Source of the DNA: Polytrichum commune
Lineage: Eukaryota > Streptophyta > Polytrichopsida > Polytrichales > Polytrichaceae
Assembly: GCA_950295325.1 (NCBI GenBank)
Contig: OX485808.1
Coordinates: forward strand, 35,050,527 to 35,114,526
Reading direction: 5' to 3'
DNA: 64,000 bases
In this document: one piece after another, positions 23,269-34,330 of the stretch
Position numbering within the stretch: position 1 is the first letter of the stretch
How the letters are laid out: every line of letters begins with the position of its first letter
Made by a program: the position numbers and the translations under genes
The notes under the pieces: model-generated
The model's database searches: none
The model's input: the letters and a program-made list of their open reading frames with translations, nothing else
What the model was told of the DNA's origin: nothing

Positions 23269-26217
23269 ATGGCCGATGAAGAAGGTGGTACTGTTGTAGT
23301 TGTAACTGCAAATGACATCGAGAGTAGTAAGGTTACTGATGACTCGGCAAATATGCCTACTCTCGAAACCATATCGACATGGTCATGGCCAGAGTACGAT
23401 GTGTTTTACGATATGTGTGGACACAAGACGCAGTCAAAAAGGAAACGATCGTCATCAGCTGATGCGGACAATCAGAAGGACAAAAATGATGGTTTAGCGC
23501 CTTTTCATGTGTTTTACCATTGTCGGAAAGGCGTGCCATGGGCCAAACGAGTGAAGGTCACCATAAATTCACGCGTTCTGTTGGAGACCCTCTGTGAATT
23601 CATCCCTGACGGCAACTTCAACTCGCTGGATGTGGATAAGAAACCCAAGGTCTGGGTTAAAGACTTGTTTCACATTCGCAAAAAGTTGCAAGAAAAGTAT
23701 GCGAAACTTTGCTCCGATGATCAAGAGGCAGCTGCCGCATCAAATAACGATCATGGCTTGGAAGGGCAACTGAGGTTTTATATTGAGCAATTTCTTTTCT
23801 TTTATTATGATAACTTATCTTTCATAAATATCATCTTGAAAGTCTGGTCTTGTTGTGAAGAGCCTAAAAAGATGAATCCAATGATACCTTATTTGACATG
23901 CTTTATCTCCATAATCATCTCATGCAACAAATTATTAAGGAAAAATAAGAAAATTTATTGTGGATTGGTCATGGGAGATAATAAAGGATTTTATAGCCCT
24001 TATTGAGTATACTATAGGTATCATTATACATCATTGTACATCATTATATCTTATCACTACATGCTTTATTTATATGATTATATCAACTTCATGCTTTATT
24101 ATGATCTTTATATAGCTTGTTGTCAAAACCTTAATTTGTTGATGCCCTTGTGTATTATACAGGAGTTGCCTTCGAAAGGATGACAATGAGTTGCTACGTG
24201 TGCATCTCGGCGTGCTCCTTCAGTTCATAAACAAGGAATTTGAGGGGCCGGTGGCAAGTTACTCGGCTATGAAGGAGCAGGGTCGCGTGTCATGGGATAT
24301 GGTGGGCATCTGAATCACAAACCTCTAGATTCACATACCAACACTAATCTCAAATTTCTTCACTCACAACAAAGTACAACAACATGGAAACAATGGGCCT
24401 ACCTAATGTATAACGGTTGCAGTTAATTCTAACATATTGTTTCTATGATTTTTATTTACTACAAGCTTTACTAGGTCGATTGACGAGTTGAATCAATGCT
24501 GTTGTATGGACCACTGGTTAAATTTTAAGTAAACACCAAAGAGATAATAGATCTTGAAGGACATACATCAACACTGTCTAAAAGAGGCACAACCAAAACC
24601 TCTCAGGATTTCCCAAGGGAATATTCCCTTCCCCGGTAAAGCAAACGGGCTCACATTCATGTCAGTGAAAACAGTGCTGAACTTATCCTCTCTTTTCATT
24701 TCTTTTCTTTTCTCTTGACACTGACTCAACTGTAACACTGGTCATTTGCATTTTTAAAGGTGTGGGCATTCTTCCCGCCCGGCGAGAAGGTTGTGTACCA
24801 ATGTGAAGTGAGCGATGAAGAAGTGTGCGGTGTAGTGCAAGAGACGGTCTATGGCAGTACAAGCTTAAACATCGAATTTGCTGCGTGGGATTACAATGGA
24901 AAAACTTGGAGCAGATACACGGCAGTACGAAGCATTGATCGGTACGACGGCGACTCCAGGTTCACTGACTTGCGGGAAATTTGCCCACTCGCATTTAGGG
25001 AAAACCCTGTTGACACCGAGAATGCATTTTTGGAACGAGGGAAGAAATTTTGTTGGCTTTCGATGATGGGAAAGGAGAGGTACATGAACTACAAGGGCCC
25101 AATCTTCAATTCGCAAGGGCAACACCTGGGCGGCGGACTCGTGAAGGAGAATGCAGATGGGAGGGTGATGGTTGATCTCGGTAGTTTTGCTCGGATGAAC
25201 CCCACCTACGACATGAATGCCGCTAAGCCGCCACGTGGCTTCTTCCGGGACAAGAAGGTCGAAGCGGTGGACATTTCGGGGAGCCCTACTCGCATGTACG
25301 CCCCAGCAATTGTGTACGGGTTCTCCTTCCGTCTCAAGAAGTGGGGCACTTTCTCCATCATGGGGTTTGAGCACATCACGTTTAATGACGCGGCATTCGA
25401 TCTCCTCGTGATGGACCCAACGCGGAAGGAGCTCCTCTACGGTCTCGTCGGCGAGTACATTAAGGATCCTAATTTGGGCCACATTGGAAATCAGAACAAC
25501 TCCGAAGCGGCTCATGGGCGAGTGGACCCAATTGCGCATAAAGGGGAAGGTTGCATCATCCTTTGTTATGGTCCGCCGGGGACCGGCAAAACGTTGACCG
25601 CTGAATCGATCGCCGAGAGGCTACATTGTCCGTTGTGGTCTTTGAGCGCCTCGGAGCTCGGAACCAAACCAAGAGAACTTGAATCCACCTTAATGAAGGT
25701 TCTCGAGATTGCGGCCTCGTGGCGTGCTGTCGTCCTCCTCGACGAGGCCGACGTGTACCTAGAGCGCCGGACATCCTCCGACCTCGTCCGGAACGCTATG
25801 ACCGGGATTTTCCTCCGGCACCTCGAGTACTACCGCGGCGTGTTGTTCCTCACCACCAACCGTGTAGTGGTGTTCGACGATGCATTTTGCTCCCGTATCT
25901 CCATGTTCGTGCACTACGAGAAGCACGACAAAGAAACACGTGCAACGATATGGAGGACGCTTCTCCAGCGCTTACAATGCAACAATGTACAAGAAGTTTT
26001 TCACACAGCAGATCTTGACGAACTCAGTGCCGAATTCTCAGAGGCTGATGTAAATGGACGCGAAATACGGAACACCGTACAGATAGCGATGACCCTGGCC
26101 AGGAGCAAAGGGGAAACCCTGCAAGCAAAACACTTGAGGAAAGCATTGACGGCGATGGTCTCCTCCATGAAGCAATTGAAGTTTGTGCAATCACAAATGC
26201 CTATGTTGTTGGCATAG
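23269..26217 (+). CDS. AAA+ ATPase with DUF7025-like N-terminal half (fungal-type architecture)
   Basis: Three exons (23269-23774, 24163-24301, 24760-26217) join in frame to give 700 aa. The N-terminal half carries PKVWVKDLFHIRKKL and the VWAFFPPGEKVVYQCE block (residue 216 on), which resembles the LWALFPPG segment in the DUF7025 region of many fungal AAA proteins. The C-terminal half is a single AAA module: Walker A GPPGTGKT (486-493), Walker B AVVLLDEADVYLE (Asp543/Glu544), sensor-1-like LTTNR, then DDAFCSRISMFVHYEK, where fungal members have D(E/D)AFxSRI with a conserved Arg. A helical lid follows. All ATPase residues are present, so an active ATPase is likely; the substrate is unknown. 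Exon 3 is noticeably GC-richer than its surroundings. A giant fold-back element begins 62 bp after the stop. The 5' start rests on a good ATG opening an acidic N-terminus. Confidence 0.88.
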
Positions 26218-27022
26218 TTAGATTTCGAGGTTGTCACAATAGATGTGACGTGATGTGACAACCTGATAATGTAGACTTATAGTCTCCCCACACCTGCTAG
26301 TGGTGAAGCCAGTCAACGACTCCCACCAGCAGGGTTGAGCTTTTTTATAACTTTATAGCAGTGGCAACGACTGGTCGCATCAGTCTTGCCACTCGTTCGT
26401 TCGTTGCTTTGATCAGCAATTTCACATGTCTTTATAATTTCGTACCATTAAAAAATCTTGAGCGAGATAATTTCGCACTATGAGATAATTTCGAGTGAGA
26501 TAATTCCACACTACTACATAATATCGAGCGAGATAATTTCTCACTTCTGGATAATTTCAAGCGAGATAAATCACTACGTTTTCACCTTTTGCAATGAGTG
26601 AGTCTACATAGAGGCCACAAATTCATATCTCTCTATAACTACATTGAATATGATATTTAGGCAAAGCTTACTCTGTGGAATTACGCAATGCTATATCTAT
26701 TTACTGTACACCTCATATTTTACCAAGAAATGTTAAATTGATAGTTTGGACATTATAAAACATTGACAACTTTACTTGGTAAAACATTATTTCATTAGTA
26801 AAAGGATATAGCACCTTGTGAATCCAAATAGTAAGTCACACTAAATATCAAATTTGACCAATTGTCCATGGAGATTTTTTTGGCATGATCGGTTAAAATT
26901 CTATTCTTTCCAAGTCCGATTGGTTACATGTTGCGTGAACTTTCGGTTTTTTTCTTTATTAATTTGAGGTATATTCTCTATATTCCTCTAGAACACTTGA
27001 TAAGTTTTGTGAGGTCTTGTTC

Positions 27023-27530
27023 AACTGGGTTATTTCTCAAATTCACCGGTTCATATTTGTAACTTAAGGTACAAAATTATCATGAAGTCTCGAACTTGAA
27101 CCGTGTTATTTCTCAAACTCGCTGGTTCATATTTGTAACTTAAAGTACAAAATTATCGTGAAGTCTCGAACTTCAACCGGGTTATTTCTCAAACTCACCG
27201 GTTCATCTTTGTAACTTAAAGTACAAAATTATCGTGAAGTCTCGAACTTCAACCAGGTTATTTCTCAAACTCACCGGTTCATCTTTGTAACTTAAAGTAC
27301 TAGATTATCGTGAAGTCTTGAACTTCAACTGGGTTATTTCTCAAATTCACCGGTTCATCTTTGTAACTTAAGGTACCAAGTTATCGTGAAGTCTCGAACT
27401 TCAACCAGGTTATTTCTCAAAATCAACCAGTGCATCTTTGTAACTTTAGGTACCAAATTCTCCTGAAGTCTTGAACTGCAACAGGGTAATTTCTCAAAAT
27501 CAACCAGTTCATGTGGACTAACCGCCGGCT
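27023..27530. repeat. 76-bp tandem array, left arm of fold-back element
   Basis: The landmark 'ta(t/a)tttctcaa' occurs at 27031, 27107, 27183, 27259, 27335, 27411 and 27487 (the last as taatttctcaa), exactly 76 bases apart. Each unit reads through 'cggttcat(c/a)tttgtaactta' and 'gtgaagtctcgaacttcaac'. Units differ by a few bases. Confidence 0.95.
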
Positions 27531-27699
27531 CTCCCCGGTTCTCGCCCACACTTACTGGTGGCAGTGAACGGAGTTCTCCCTGGTTCTTGCTGCCCACCAC
27601 CAGTATGTGTGGGCGGCCTATTATAGGCCCACACATACTGGTGGTGGGCAGCAAGAACCAGGGAGAACCGGCGGGTGTTACAGATGAACCGGTTGATGA

Positions 27700-28100
27700 T
27701 CTTGAGAAATACCCCGCTTGAAGTTTGAGACTTCAAGAGAATTTGGTACCTAAAGTTACAAAGATGCATTGGTTGATGATTTTGAGAAATAACCCAGTTG
27801 AAGTTCGAGACCTCATGATAATTTGGTACCTTAAGTTACAAAGATGAACCGATGAGTTCCAGAAATAACCCAGTTGAAGTTCGAGACTTCACGATAGTTT
27901 GGTACTTTAAGTTACAAAGATGAACTGGTGAGTTTGAGAAATAACCCGGTTGAAGTTCAAGACTTCACGATAATCTAGTACTTTAAGTTACAAAGATGAA
28001 CCGGTGAGTTTGAGAAATAACCCGGTTGAAGTTCGAGACTTCACGATAATTTTGTACTTTAAGTTACAAATATGAACCGGTGATTTTGAGAAATAACCCA
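27700..28100. repeat. 76-bp tandem array, right arm (inverted)
   Basis: Inverted units with the landmark 'agaaat' at 27705, 27785, 27861, 27937, 28013 and 28089. Spacing is 76 except for 80 at the innermost unit. This arm carries about six units against seven in the left arm, so the arms are not perfect mirrors. Confidence 0.92.
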
Positions 28101-28796
28101 ATTGAACAAGACCTCACAAAACTTATCAAGCGTTCTAGAGGAATATAGAGAATATACCTCAGATTAATAAAGAAAAAATCAAAAGTTCATGCAACATGTA
28201 ACCAATTGGACTTGGAAAGAATAGAATTTAAACCGATCACGCCAAAAAAATCTCCATGGACAATTAGTCAAATATGATATTTAGTGTGACTTACTATTTG
28301 GATTTACAAGGTGCAATATCCTTTTACCAATGAAAAAAAATATTTACCAAGTAAAGTTGTCAATGTTTTATAATGCCCAAACTATCAATTTAACATTTGT
28401 TGGTAAAATATGAGATGTACAGTAAATAGATATAGCATTGCGTAATCCCACATAGTAAGCTTTGCCTAAATGTCGTATTCAATGTAGTTACAAAGAAATA
28501 TGAATTCGTGGCCAAACCCTAAACCCACTCATTGCGAAAGTGAACACGTAGTGAATTTTCTCGCTTGAAACTATCCAAAAGTGCAAAATTACCTCGCTCG
28601 AAATTATCTCGCTCGAGTTTATCATATAGTACGAAATTATCCGACGTGTGAAATTACCGCTCGTAGTAGCGAACGAGCGAGTGGCAAGACCGATGCGACC
28701 AATCGTTGCCACTGCTATAAAGTGATTAAAAAGTGTGACCCTGCTGGTGGGAGCCGGCGACTGGCCTCACCACCAGCAGGTGTGGGGAGGCTATTA

Positions 28797-29509
28797 CACA
28801 ACGTCGTGATACACCAAGTTTGAATCGTCCATAGATTGTCGTGTGACGAGAGTGTAAAAAGAGACTACTCCCTAAATGTGTGGGGCTTTGCTGCACATGA
28901 GGTTTGTGAATAGGGATCGGGACTTATTAGGTCATGGGCACATTCCTTGGACAATCATGACCACTTAAAACCAAATTAAAGGATATACTGGAGAATCAAG
29001 GTCATCAATGTAGTATTTCTTGTGCATGAACTAGTAGTTCTCTAGCCTTTTGTTTTCTTAATTGTGCCTTCGCTTCTTGCATGGGTTCTTGCTCGTTTTG
29101 AAACACATAGTCATAATTCTGGAGCTTACTTGAACACACTACATATGATGGCAAGGAAAGACCCAATAGAAGGGATGGAAAGTAGATTCTACTTGTTTTT
29201 GTTGGATTATACGTAGTCATGTTTTCTTAAATATTTATGGAATATCACTCTTTGGGGGGGGGGGGGGGGGGGATGGATTGGAAGTAGAGGTAATTATTGT
29301 AGTACTTCCATTAATTGAACTTGTAGTGCATGTTTGAATGTGAATCAAGCAAAGGCGAAACGCATATCTAATTACATAAGTTAGTTGTTCATCGACTTCT
29401 CTTGTATTCAATTGTTGAATTTCATTTGAACAAATTATTCATCACTTAGAAAAGAAGCACGGCTATGTTATCATGGGCATGTCTTCAGGACTAAAAGACT
29501 ACTATCCCA
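28797..29509. other. Intergenic, no gene seen
   Basis: Non-coding, with a run of about 17-18 G at 29254-29271. The minus frame at 29005-29220 ends in a charged helix-like stretch but matches nothing I know. Confidence 0.4.
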
Positions 29510-29706
29510 CTAAATTGTTTATGGTATTTAGTGTCATGCACACTATTGGTGAACGCTTAAATTAGATGCCTATAGGTCTCAAAAAGTCACATTTGCTAAT
29601 TGTCAACATCTCCCTATTCATCGACATAAGTAACTCTTTGAGGTGAAGAAACTTATATATTATGACATTTAGCGTAGCACACACTTAGCACATTGGGATA
29701 CTTAAG
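29510..29706. repeat. Dispersed repeat C, copy 2
   Basis: Partner of 20405-20600, with the same phrase order and many substitutions. It includes a second 'acttagcaca' insertion before 'cacattgggatactt'. Confidence 0.6.
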
Positions 29707-30600
29707 ATGACAGTTTTGCGTATTAGTATGCAAGGGGAAGATATTACCTTCTCCTTAGATTGTTTTCTTGCATCTCAAACTAATAAAGTTTTACACTATC
29801 TCAAGTGAATTTTCTATTAACAACACTCCCTAGTGACCTTGAAGTGGTTGGAACCCACAAGCTTTTTTTGTCAAAAAAATTACCATGTGAAGAGAATAAC
29901 AACTTTTCGTGACATGAATATTTTTGGCTTCCTACAAAGTTGTAAAATACTTATACTTTTGGTCAATCATATCAAAGATCAATTGATTATGATATGCTTT
30001 GGATTTTGATTGTTGTTTTGAGGGATAAGGCTTCTAAATTAATTTGATGGGATCAAGGAAAAAAATTCTTATTTTAACATTAGGGATATAGTCAAAAATA
30101 TCTCTTCACAACTTTCTCATGTATATCAACTAAAGTAAAGAATGGTCACCCTAAATTTCACTGCAATAGTCCTGTAAAGTCAAAAAGTTATAGTCATATA
30201 GGCCAACCCAATAGTGGATTCTACAGTCCCTATGTTTTACAATACATCTTTGATTGAAGTTGAAACCTTCAAGCCTTCATCTTCCCATGGTGTATGAAAT
30301 ATGTCCACCCTATTTGAAAATATTAAAGTTCTAGTAATCTTCCCCTAGACTAGGGACTGATTTGCAACTTACAAGCCTCCACCCATCAGCTGAAACATTC
30401 TCCTACACTCTACTCTTAAGCCTAATACAATCTTCTTCTTCTTCTTCTTCTTCTTCTTCTAACTTTGTTATTTCTAAACACATATGGGCATAACCACACG
30501 TTGTGCACCAAGCACTAAGATCAAGCTTGGGGCCCTAAACTGGGCAACTTTGGTTAAGAGGAGAGTAATACCTCTTTGAAGTGTCGGCCCCGCAATCAAA
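29707..30600. other. Intergenic, with (CTT)n microsatellite
   Basis: No gene. A (CTT)n tract of about 9 units lies at 30432-30460. The remainder is AT-rich without recognised repeats. Confidence 0.45.
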
Positions 30601-30727
30601 TCTAGTCTACTATATCATGGACAACATTGTGGTGGTGGTAGTTGCCCCGCCATTCCCCACCACCTGGAAAGGTGGGGAGAATTGGGGAGGGGGAGGATTG
30701 GGAAGGCACAAACTTATTTTAACATGA

Positions 30728-31150
30728 ACCTTTGCGAGCCTTGCTCACATTGGCATGGTCCCTCCATGTATCATTCTGCACCGCACCTCAAAACATAGAC
30801 TCGCCATTGAAATTGGTTGGTGGTCGACTATCATAATCTCAAGAGATAAAAGAGTATGTCATTTATGCTTTGATAATGTAGTTGAAAATGAAGCACACTT
30901 TATGTTGGAGTGTCCCCTCTACAATTCCACTAGAAATAGGTTTCCCTTCCCTATTTTAGATTATGGTACTAGTCAATTTCAAGTCTTTCTTTCAATTGGA
31001 CCATCAAGTTAATATTAGCCTCCATCTTACTAAGGCCACTGCACTTTGTTACTCTAGGAAATTAGCCTTTTCAACACCATCTTGATGTACTTCTAGTCCC
31101 ACAAGCATTTGGGCTTCTTGAACTTAAAAACCAATAGCCTTTCATCCCAT
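30728..31150 (+). mobile_element. LINE 3' end fragment, copy 2
   Basis: Encodes HRLAIEIGWW, then RVCHLCFDNVVENEAHFML and ECPLYN. This is the full C-x2-C...H-x4-C zinc knuckle found at the end of non-LTR retrotransposon polymerases, preceded by the usual H-x-L-x-IE-x-G segment. The downstream sequence parallels copy 1 at 17450-17745. The frame closes early and the 5' part is absent. A related non-coding tail (ccgccgctttggag) continues to about 31230. Confidence 0.75.
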
Positions 31151-31829
31151 AAGCCCCTCCCAAGGCACCGCCGCTTTGGAGTAGGGAGATGTAAAGGTGA
31201 CATTGGAGCTCTCCTTCAACAAGGTAAAACACTACCTGATGGCAAAGAAGATGCATTTATCACGAGGGTGGCAACACGGACATGATGAGTTATGTCTTGC
31301 CCACACTAGGGCCAATCGCTACTCCTTGACATCATGAGGAGTCCCTCTTGATAGGGAAAGTTCATCTCTTTCCAAAAGAATATTGCTATCAAATGTAATG
31401 TACTAAACTTTCGCATGTTCACTTCATTGCATACTAGATAGAAACCCATATCAAGATGCAAACTCTCCCATTGTTGTGGGCTGATTGTCGATCGTCATGT
31501 GGGTATGTCTTTAGCCACAAAACTTAAGTTAGATATGGGTCTTAAGTGGCACATTTTCATATTTGGACCCCTATATTTGATTGGTATGTAATTTAGTGAA
31601 GATCAAAGAGCAAACATCAAGAAGAACACATTTCTTAGAAGAGATTGAACTACGTCTTCAAAATAAAATAAGAGATCAACAAACGTGCACTTCCGATAAC
31701 CATAACTAAATTAAGGCAGACCCAATTTGCAATCGGGTTTTCACAAACGTTTCCATCGTAGATTTGCTAACACAACACGAGTTTTTTTGTGTAAATCTAA
31801 TCGGCACAAGCTAGAGGACATGGAAAACT
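31151..31829. other. Intergenic, LINE-tail debris and unassigned DNA
   Basis: The phrase 'accgccgctttggag' at about 31167 recurs at 34768. A minus frame at 31071-31256 is not convincing. The remainder is unassigned. Confidence 0.35.
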
Positions 31830-32260
31830 AACCAAATAAGTGCCACTTCACACACGAGACTAAGAACCCGTGACCATTCCACTTCAAGCACTCTCATTGG
31901 TGGAAAAGGCGGAACCGGATCAAGTTCGCTTCGCACTATGCTTGAGAGACCAATGGAGTATGTGAATGCAAGATGGATGTAAAGTCCACATGGCATTCCT
32001 ACATGACACCAAATGGATCATGGTTCACGGTCACTTGGATTATTTTCAAAAACCAGGAGACCATGGCACTCCAAACGCTCACAACGGTCAGGTTATTCCA
32101 TTCTCTCACGTGTGAGGACCCGCATGAACAGAAATTCATCAAAAAAGCATTTGGTTGAGGGCCCGATCACATATGACTTCACACTACACTTGAGGATCCG
32201 TGACCACACTGGATGATTGTGGGAGGTATGTTGGGACGGCCTTTGGACACTTTCTTTTGG
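31830..32260. repeat. Dispersed repeat D, copy 1 (MITE-like)
   Basis: Opens with 'gtgccacttcacac' and 'cccgtgacc', and closes near 32180-32205 with 'acttcacactacacttgaggatccgtgacc'. The same 'gccacttcacac...ccgtgacc' ends bound the element at 43990-44575. Internal phrases (caccaatgagag-type) are shared in inverted form. Ends are not sharply defined here. Confidence 0.5.
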
Positions 32261-32554
32261 GCTGTCACAATCTCATGGTCACGGCTCCTGGCTCTAACAC
32301 CCACATACCTTTATTAATCCACTTGCTTCCGTGGACTGTTTATCCACAGCCAAAGGAGGAATGGGAACATAAAGTAGCAGGTATCCGAGGTCCATCCAGA
32401 CAGGCAGGCAGGCAGGCAAGTCCTCCTTCTCCGTCCCGGACGCCGAGCGCCAGTTGCTTGCTCCTCACGTACAGTATGTAACTGCTTCTTAATAAGTAGT
32501 ATGCTGAAAGCATCTCCCAAGCTCCAACTTCCCGGGAGGAGGTGGTAACTCATT
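32261..32554. other. Short spacer with (GGCA)n run
   Basis: Non-coding. About five GGCA units lie at 32399-32420. Nothing else was found. Confidence 0.4.
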
Positions 32555-32790
32555 AAGGCATGGTCTATAATCGGCGAGAACCGGCAGTTGGTTACAGATG
32601 AACCGGTTTAGTTTGAGAAATAACAACCGGTTGAAGTCCAAGACTGCAGGAAAATTACATTACCCATCATTTCAGAGGAATTTCTAGAATAGAATATACC
32701 CCAATTTAATAAAAGGAAAACCGGAGGATGTGAACATGTTAACCGGCTGGACTTGCAAACACTAGGATCTCAACCGGTTATGCCCTAAAC
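32555..32790. repeat. Single-unit relative of the fold-back arm
   Basis: Reads 'ggcgagaaccggc...ggttacagatgaaccggtt...gagaaataac...ccggttgaagtcc', then passes straight to 'ggaatttctagaatagaatatacc' and 'taaccggctggacttg'. This is the order of the right arm of the 26280-28793 element, but with only one 76-bp-type unit and no mirrored partner. It is probably closer to the ancestral arm before amplification. Confidence 0.7.
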
Positions 32791-33804
32791 CCTCCCCGAT
32801 CACTGGGCATGGTAGTCTCAGAAAGCAGTGTGTCACTGTGTGTATATATTTATATATAGGTTGCCTCTCCCTTACAAAAGCCAACAATCAAGCGTGCATT
32901 TATCATTCCCAGCAACTGGCTGGCATGGGGAGAAGTAACTTATTAGAGCCATCTAGTCCAGAATCTATCTAGCGTAGCAGCATTCAACTGCTCCACGACC
33001 GGTTGTTTATGATTTGCATGGCCTGAGTGAACCAGACTCCAGCTTGGAAGCAGGGGAGCTTGTTGACAAAGCTTGCCAAGCCATTAATGTATGCACCAAG
33101 CTGAGGAGGGTGTGAAGGTAGAGGGTGCTTAGACTAACACTTTACAGCTATTTCGCATACATATGTGGTTGGCTATGTGGTTGGTACTACAATAAACAAT
33201 TTCATATATGTAGTTTTAAGGAAAGAAATAACAGCTCTAGCCTCGATTGAGTATTTGATGAATATTCAAAGTCAAAACCACTAGCTTCCTTTAACCGATT
33301 CCTAGGCCTCGTGTATGACCATCTTGCATATGATGAGGACCTCCACCTTCATTGCCTAGAACCAACATAACATAGTTGGGTATTAGACCCAAGTTAGATC
33401 AAAGCCTACCATGGCCACCTCCATGATACCACCCGGTTCGGTTGTAGAACCGTACGTACCCTTGCATCCCGGGTACTTATCCCCATGCTACCCATAATCA
33501 ACCCCTTTTGTGCCCATAATCGACCCCTTTGTACCCATAACCGACCACCTTGAACCAACCCAACATAGAGTGGAGCTTGTTACCCACCCCTATATGGAGG
33601 TAGTGGAGGCCGGTATGTGGTGGCGCCACTAATGGCACCTAAACCAGTCATTCCGTGGGCCCAAATACTCATTTTCCATGGGGAACGGTTCAATGTAGTA
33701 GAGTGTTGGTGATTGGAAGGCATTTATAGGTGTTTCTTTTGGGTGGGATGTCGGTTTTGGCACCCTCTACCTGAAATAAGTTACCCGGTCCTTAATCAAA
33801 CACT
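32791..33804. other. Intergenic, small tandem motif
   Basis: No gene. 'acccataat(c)aacccctttt' is repeated three times with a ~26-base period at about 33488-33550. A TATA-rich stretch near 32843-32858 has no gene after it. Confidence 0.4.
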
Positions 33805-34162
33805 ACACTAAATAGTCCTATTAGTGTGGGTGGAAAATTAGCATGGAAATAATTAACGTAGGCTACATTAATTTCTAGTGAGGGTGGAAATAACGTGGGT
33901 CCAAGACCCTAGGTCTTTTCCTAAGTCTTCATGAAGACTTCCAACCAACACATTGAATTAGTTATAGGACAAAAGTAGCACAAAATAGAACTAATCATCC
34001 ACATTGGTTTCTAGCAAATCAATCAATGTGGCCCATGCTAATTTTACTCTAGAAATTTAGCGTGTGCGGAGAATTGATGTGGCTCACATTAATTTCCATT
34101 ATGAGAATTAGCATGGGCTCGAGAAAATTAATGTGGCCCATACTACTAAGACTATTTAGTGT
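33805..34162. mobile_element. MITE of dispersed repeat A, copy 2, with 13-bp inverted ends
   Basis: Begins 'acactaaatagtc' and ends 'gactatttagtgt', a perfect 13-bp inverted repeat. The interior matches 4441-4745. No convincing target duplication could be found, so the superfamily is open; the CACTA-like end alone is not enough. A head-to-head version of the same end, 'cactaaatatcctatttagtg', occurs at 53329-53349. Confidence 0.65.
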
Positions 34163-34189
34163 TCAATATTTAACATAATTGAGAGAGTT

Positions 34190-34330
34190 TATGTGATTCC
34201 TTAAAAATAAAGAAAAATCTTCCATTTTGGCCTCTTAAAACTTCTATGTCTCAACTCCGATTTTGACACTTAAAACGACAACCTCCTTCATTCACTACCA
34301 CTAATTGGTTGAAACAATTTGCAATCTCAT
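34190..34330. repeat. Dispersed repeat B, copy 2
   Basis: Partner of 6300-6430: 'gtctcaactccgattttgacacttaaaacgacaa' followed by 'cactaattggttgaaac' in the same order. It abuts the repeat A MITE. Confidence 0.4.

Larger units (their letters stand above)
26280..28793. mobile_element. Giant fold-back (inverted-repeat) element, 2514 bp
   Basis: Ends 'tagtctccccacacctgct' and 'agcaggtgtggggaggcta' are inverted and flanked by TTA on both sides (26277-26279, 28794-28796), a 3-bp target duplication of PIF/Harbinger type. The two halves are reverse complements along their ~1.25-kb length, with moderate divergence. From the outside inwards: terminal part; a cluster of 'cgagcgagataatttc' units (26459-26575 and mirrored near 28555-28660); a MITE with its own inverted ends (about 26666-26842, mirrored 28284-28460); the 76-bp tandem array; and a central 42-bp perfect palindrome (27573-27614 / 27627-27668) with a 12-bp spacer. 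It has no coding capacity and must be non-autonomous. Confidence 0.9.

Noticed and set aside
24865-25539. Long minus-strand frame (224 codons) inside the AAA gene
   Set aside because: It is the mirror of a GC-rich true exon on the plus strand. The plus strand carries the AAA domain, and the minus product has no recognisable feature.
33806-34161. CACTA (En/Spm) transposon
   Set aside because: The ends begin CACTA, but there is no 3-bp target duplication and no subterminal repeats, so the label would rest on five bases.
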